DNA of 64,000 nucleotides from Mycolicibacterium stellerae (GTDB lineage: Bacteria; Actinomycetota; Actinomycetes; Mycobacteriales; Mycobacteriaceae): contig NZ_RARC01000012.1 of assembly GCF_003719305.1 (NCBI RefSeq), positions 62,001 to 126,000 of the forward strand, written 5' to 3'. Every line of letters starts with the position of its first letter. Position 1 is the stretch's first letter. The notes beneath the pieces are model-generated. The model saw nothing but the letters and a program-made list of their open reading frames with translations, was not told the DNA's origin and did not search any database. Shown here in pieces: positions 61,099-64,000 of the stretch. A program made the position numbers and the translations under genes.

Positions 61099-61868
61099 CG
61101 AATCGCTTTGCGGCGGGGACGTTCACGCCCGATCCGCGTCCGGCAACCGTACCGAAGATGCTGGCCGCGCAGTTCGCGCTCGAATTGAAGCTGCTGCTGC
61201 GCAACGGCGAACAGCTGTTGCTCACGCTGTTCATCCCGATCACGCTCTTGGTCGGGTTGACGCTGCTGCCGTTCGGCTCTTTCGGTCCGAACCGCGCGGC
61301 GACGTTCGTCCCTGCGATCATGTCGCTTGCGGTGATCTCGACGGCGTTCACCGGGCAGGCCATCGCGGTGGCGTTCGACCGCCGCTACGGTGCGCTCAAA
61401 CGAATCGGCGCCACCGCCCTTCCGGTGTGGGGCATCATCGCAGGCAAGTCGCTGGCCGTGGTCACCGTCGTATTTCTGCAGTCGATCGTGTTGGGCGGCA
61501 TCGGCTTTGCGCTGGGCTGGCGACCGCACATCGTGGGACTGATGTTGGGGGCGGTCATCATCGCGCTGGGCACCGCAGGTTTCGCGGCAATGGGGCTGCT
61601 GCTCGGCGGCACGCTGCGCGCCGAGATCGTGCTGGCCGTCGCCAACCTGCTGTGGTTCGTTTTCGCCGGGCTTGGCGCACTCACCCTCGAAGCTCAGGCT
61701 GTTCCAGAAGCAGGGCGGTGGTCGGCCCGGCTCACGCCGTCTGGCGCTCTGACCGAGGCACTGACGCAGGCGATGTCGCTGTCGGTGGACTGGTTCGGCA
61801 TCGCCGTGCTCGCCGCGTGGGGCGCCGTGTCAGCGCTATGCGCTCTGCGCTGGTTCCGTTTCACCTGA
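61095..61868 (+). CDS. ABC-2-type exporter permease (Rv1457c-like)
   Basis: 257 residues with six membrane helices: LLLTLFIPITLLVGLTLLPF, AAIMSLAVIST-type second helix, IIAGKSLAVVTVVFLQSIVLGGIGFAL, VGLMLGAVIIALGTAGFAAMGLLLG, IVLAVANLLWFVFAGLGAL and WFGIAVLAAWGAVSALCAL. It partners the ATPase encoded just upstream (GTGA overlap). The 3' end overlaps the convergent aminotransferase by 33 bp. Confidence 0.9.
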   Translation: MTNRFAAGTFTPDPRPATVPKMLAAQFALELKLLLRNGEQLLLTLFIPITLLVGLTLLPFGSFGPNRAATFVPAIMSLAVISTAFTGQAIAVAFDRRYGALKRIGATALPVWGIIAGKSLAVVTVVFLQSIVLGGIGFALGWRPHIVGLMLGAVIIALGTAGFAAMGLLLGGTLRAEIVLAVANLLWFVFAGLGALTLEAQAVPEAGRWSARLTPSGALTEALTQAMSLSVDWFGIAVLAAWGAVSALCALRWFRFT

Positions 61869-63038
61869 GACCAGCACGCTTTTCACGTCGGCGACGGCCT
61901 CGAGGAAACGCTCGCGTTCATCGGCGCGCGGAGCGACGATGCGCAACGCGTTCGGATGAACCCCGTGAGCGATGCCCAGCACGCGCACACCGATGCCGTG
62001 TCGCCGGAAGGCCTCGGCCACGTCTTCGGCACGATCGCAGAAGGCGTACTGGAAGTGAACATTCGCGTTGCACTGAGGCGTGATGCCCGGCATCCCCGAA
62101 AGCACCTCCGCCAGCCAGGCGCTGTCATCGTGCATCCATGCACGCGAGTGCGAGGCCCAGTGAAAGTCGCGCACCGCCGCGCGTACGGCGTGAACATCGA
62201 CACCGGACAACCCCCAGTTCTCCTGCTGACCGAACAGCCTCTTCAGGGGTTCGTCGTCAGCGCACCAGGCCACGCCCGCTCTGGTGGCCGCAATTCCGTA
62301 GAACTTCGACGTCGACCGCAGCACAACCAGATTCGGCACATCGCAGCCGAGCGTCGACGCCTCGATCGGATGCGGTGTGAAGTTGATGTACGACTCGTCG
62401 ACGACGAGTGTGGCGTTCGGGTGGGCGTCAGCCGCAGCGATCAGGCCCTTCGGGTCAAGCAATGTGCCGGTCGGGTTGTGCGGGTTGGAGATGATGACGA
62501 CGCCCGCGGCGTCCAGTGCCGCGTCGACCTGCTCGACCGTGGGTATCTGTTCACCGGATACGGTGAAGCCTCGCCCGGGAAACGCCTTGAGGTAGTCGGT
62601 GTACGCCGGCAGCGGGACACATACATCGGCATGTTCGACTTCTCGGCCCATCGCCCAGATGAACTCGCTTGCTCCCCGTCCGGCGATCATCGCGCCGCGT
62701 TTCACACCGGTGGCCCACCGGTATAGATCCACGACGCGCTCGGCCGCACCGTACGGGTGCAGCAGCATGTCTGCTGCGGGGATCGAGTGCAGTGCGGCGA
62801 CTGCGGCCGGAGCAGGGCCATAGCGGTTGACGCACGTGCTGAGGTCCATGTCGACACCGCGGCGGGGATCGCCTCCTTGGGCACCGAACCCGGGGTTGGC
62901 GAGCGACTCCGGCGTGCGGGCGACGTGTTGCTGACCGGTCGACGTCGCGTTGGCGGCGAGTTTGATCTGACGCTGTCGCCGCATCTCGATCGCCCGGTAA
63001 GGCAGCGAATAGCGCTGTGAGGCAGGAAAGTGTGGCAT
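61836..63038 (-). CDS. Fold-type I PLP aminotransferase/decarboxylase (HisC/CobD-like)
   Basis: 400 residues. A glycine-poor N-terminal arm (QIKLAANATSTGQQHVARTPESLANPGFG) precedes LSTCVNRYGPAPAAVAALH, ISNPHNPTGTLL, the Asp in LVVDESYINF, and the Schiff-base Lys in RSTSKFYGIAATRAG; an Arg in PNALRIVAPR should bind the carboxylate. The pattern matches histidinol-phosphate aminotransferase and threonine-phosphate decarboxylase relatives, but neither histidine nor cobalamin genes are nearby, so the substrate is open. ATG start at 63038 after GGGGACGAC. Confidence 0.85.
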   Translation of the reverse strand: MPHFPASQRYSLPYRAIEMRRQRQIKLAANATSTGQQHVARTPESLANPGFGAQGGDPRRGVDMDLSTCVNRYGPAPAAVAALHSIPAADMLLHPYGAAERVVDLYRWATGVKRGAMIAGRGASEFIWAMGREVEHADVCVPLPAYTDYLKAFPGRGFTVSGEQIPTVEQVDAALDAAGVVIISNPHNPTGTLLDPKGLIAAADAHPNATLVVDESYINFTPHPIEASTLGCDVPNLVVLRSTSKFYGIAATRAGVAWCADDEPLKRLFGQQENWGLSGVDVHAVRAAVRDFHWASHSRAWMHDDSAWLAEVLSGMPGITPQCNANVHFQYAFCDRAEDVAEAFRRHGIGVRVLGIAHGVHPNALRIVAPRADERERFLEAVADVKSVLVSGETEPAQSA

Positions 63039-63162
63039 GTCGTCCCCTGTGTCATGGAGTGCACATCGGCGTGCGAGCCAAAAGTAGGTCGCGCGACCCG
63101 ACGGGGACAGCGTGGTGGCCTACGCCAGCTGGCGCAGGCACTACTCGTATTCCTTAGCGGTC

Positions 63163-63786
63163 CTATGTGGTCGCGGGTTGGGGCGACAGAGCCAGCGATG
63201 GGAGCAGGTATTCCAACTGGCCGACTTCCTCGATGTTGTGCTTCACCCACGCACGGACCTTGTCGTCAGGAAACCGCCGGCGCACGATTCGGTTGACCGG
63301 GGCGAGCAGAGCCGACCGCACTCCGAGGTCCATCACAGTCACGTAGTGGGCGCCATGTGCACCGGCCGACCAGGTGTGCTCGAGTTGGAACACCGGGACG
63401 CCTGCGACCCGCTTGACGAGGCGAATGCCCGTCTCGTCGAGTTTCTCGACGCGCGCCGTTTCGTCGATCGTGTACTCGGGCCTGCCGCCGAAGGCCTCGA
63501 CCATGCGAAAGCGCGCTCCTTCAGCGACCCCGCCCGTCACCGCCGGCCGGGCCAGTTCCCATTTGATGTGGTCGATGGGATGCCACGCCAAATAGCGATC
63601 GATGATCGCGTCGCCGTAGCGGATCGTGGCGCCAAGATGCGTGAACCAGTCGAGGAGCATTGCCGGTGTCAAGCCACTCAGCGGTTGGTGGTCGATCGTG
63701 ACCCTGCGCCGGTGATGCGGCGCATCGGTGTAGCGCACGATCGCGGAATCGATTGGGCGGAGCGGGTACAGAACCGGGCGGCTCAT
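63163..63786 (-). CDS. DAPG-hydrolase (PhlG)-like protein
   Basis: 207 residues. YLAWHPIDHIKWELARPAV and HRRRVTIDHQPLSGLTPAMLLDWFTHLG resemble the PhlG/2,4-diacetylphloroglucinol hydrolase fold (a Bet v1-like START variant with a zinc site built from His and Glu). The conserved His in HPIDHI and Glu in VEAFGG support a hydrolytic C-C or ester cleavage role, inferred only. ATG 63786 directly after GGAGGTAGAG. It is divergent from a TetR gene, with paired operators between them. Confidence 0.65.
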   Translation of the reverse strand: MSRPVLYPLRPIDSAIVRYTDAPHHRRRVTIDHQPLSGLTPAMLLDWFTHLGATIRYGDAIIDRYLAWHPIDHIKWELARPAVTGGVAEGARFRMVEAFGGRPEYTIDETARVEKLDETGIRLVKRVAGVPVFQLEHTWSAGAHGAHYVTVMDLGVRSALLAPVNRIVRRRFPDDKVRAWVKHNIEEVGQLEYLLPSLALSPQPATT

Positions 63787-63796
63787 CTCTACCTCC

Positions 63797-63816
63797 AAGA
63801 TACGATTGCGTTTCTT
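63797..63816. promoter_or_regulatory. Putative TetR operator, copy 1
   Basis: AAGATACGATTGCGTTTCTT, an imperfect dyad (AAGATACG...CGTTTCTT) beginning 10 bases before the hydrolase-like start codon. It shares AAGATACG-N6-TKTCTT with 63844-63863. Confidence 0.7.
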
Positions 63817-63843
63817 ATATCGATCACGCTAGCGTGCGGCGAT

Positions 63844-63863
63844 AAGATACGCAAGAGTGTCTT
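63844..63863. promoter_or_regulatory. Putative TetR operator, copy 2
   Basis: AAGATACGCAAGAGTGTCTT, an imperfect dyad 13 bases before the TetR start codon, in direct repeat with copy 1, 47 bases centre to centre. Between the two lies the perfect palindrome CACGCTAGCGTG (63825-63836), perhaps part of the divergent promoters. Confidence 0.7.
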
Positions 63864-63876
63864 CGGAGGTGTGTGG

Positions 63877-64000
63877 GTGAAGCGACGTCGTGGCGAGGAA
63901 CTGGACTCGGCGATCAGATCCGCGGTGCTCGACCTGCTCGTCGAGCACGGGCCGGCCGGGGTGACCATGGAAGCCGTCGCCGCGGCGGCCGGCACCAGCA
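63877..64000 (+). CDS. TetR-family regulator (5' part, cut off by the window)
   Basis: The first 41 codons, VKRRRGEELDSAIRSAVLDL then LVEHGPAGVTMEAVAAAAGTS, form the start of a TetR HTH. GTG 63877 follows GGAGGT by six bases. Divergent from the DAPG-hydrolase-like gene, with two operators between them, so it probably represses that gene and itself. The ligand is unknown. Confidence 0.85.
   Translation, partial: MKRRRGEELDSAIRSAVLDLLVEHGPAGVTMEAVAAAAGTS

Overview
The window is GC-rich actinobacterial DNA. Gene order and protein sequences point to a Mycobacterium/Mycolicibacterium chromosome. From dnaE1 to the mptB-ABC transporter block the genes follow, in reverse orientation, the Mycobacterium tuberculosis Rv1457c-Rv1547 neighbourhood: mptB and its ABC transporter, sufR-BDCSUT, trx, echA12, ABC-F, acn-acnR, ripA-ripB, moxR1 cluster, fabG1-inhA-hemH, NfeD/SPFH pair, mutA-mutB-meaB, lipL, ileS, dinX, ansA, lspA, rluA-type synthase, dnaE1. 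These names come from recalled protein sequences, not from a database search. I saw no insertion sequence, prophage, CRISPR array, rRNA or tRNA. No stretch longer than about 300 bases lacks a gene.

Layout. 1-9.7 kb: 5' part of dnaE1; an ECF42-type sigma factor with its DGPF/YCII partner; rarD; a pseudouridine synthase; lspA facing ansA; dinX; a ferritin-like protein. 9.7-14.9 kb: ileS behind a T-box leader, then an accessory locus with a stand-alone half of an NRPS condensation-like domain, a small HTH protein and a multi-pass membrane protein. 14.9-19.7 kb: type II NADH dehydrogenase, lipL, an exported SH3-like protein, meaB. 19.7-28.2 kb: mutB/mutA, a TVP38 membrane protein, SPFH/NfeD, an Rv1486c-like protein, coproporphyrin ferrochelatase. 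28.2-37.1 kb: inhA, fabG1, two tandem VWA proteins, DUF58, moxR1, ripB, ripA and an Rv1476-like membrane protein, which form a cell-envelope block. 37.2-43.8 kb: aconitase with its repressor, a small HTH protein, ABC-F, enoyl-CoA hydratase, thioredoxin. 43.9-50.9 kb: accessory region with a MarR-GNAT fusion, a MOSC/reductase/ferredoxin fusion, an SDR remnant, a CGNR zinc-finger regulator and a four-gene hydrolase-DUF427-VOC-HAD operon. 51-57.2 kb: the complete SUF Fe-S assembly operon. 57.4-64 kb: an NADP oxidoreductase, mptB with an ABC exporter, a PLP aminotransferase, a DAPG-hydrolase-like protein and a divergent TetR gene cut by the window end.

Several regulatory circuits can be read from the DNA. 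They are an AcnR operator matching the published corynebacterial consensus in the acn promoter, the ileS T-box, an ECF42 autoregulatory promoter, a SigH-type promoter before thioredoxin, a dyad over the sufR start codon, two copies of a 20-bp operator between the last TetR gene and its target, and a duplicated TTGACAGGTTA promoter element flanking the CGNR regulator gene and facing outwards to both neighbouring units. The last item, with its downstream operon, and the condensation-half/HTH/membrane locus are the best candidates for undescribed biology.
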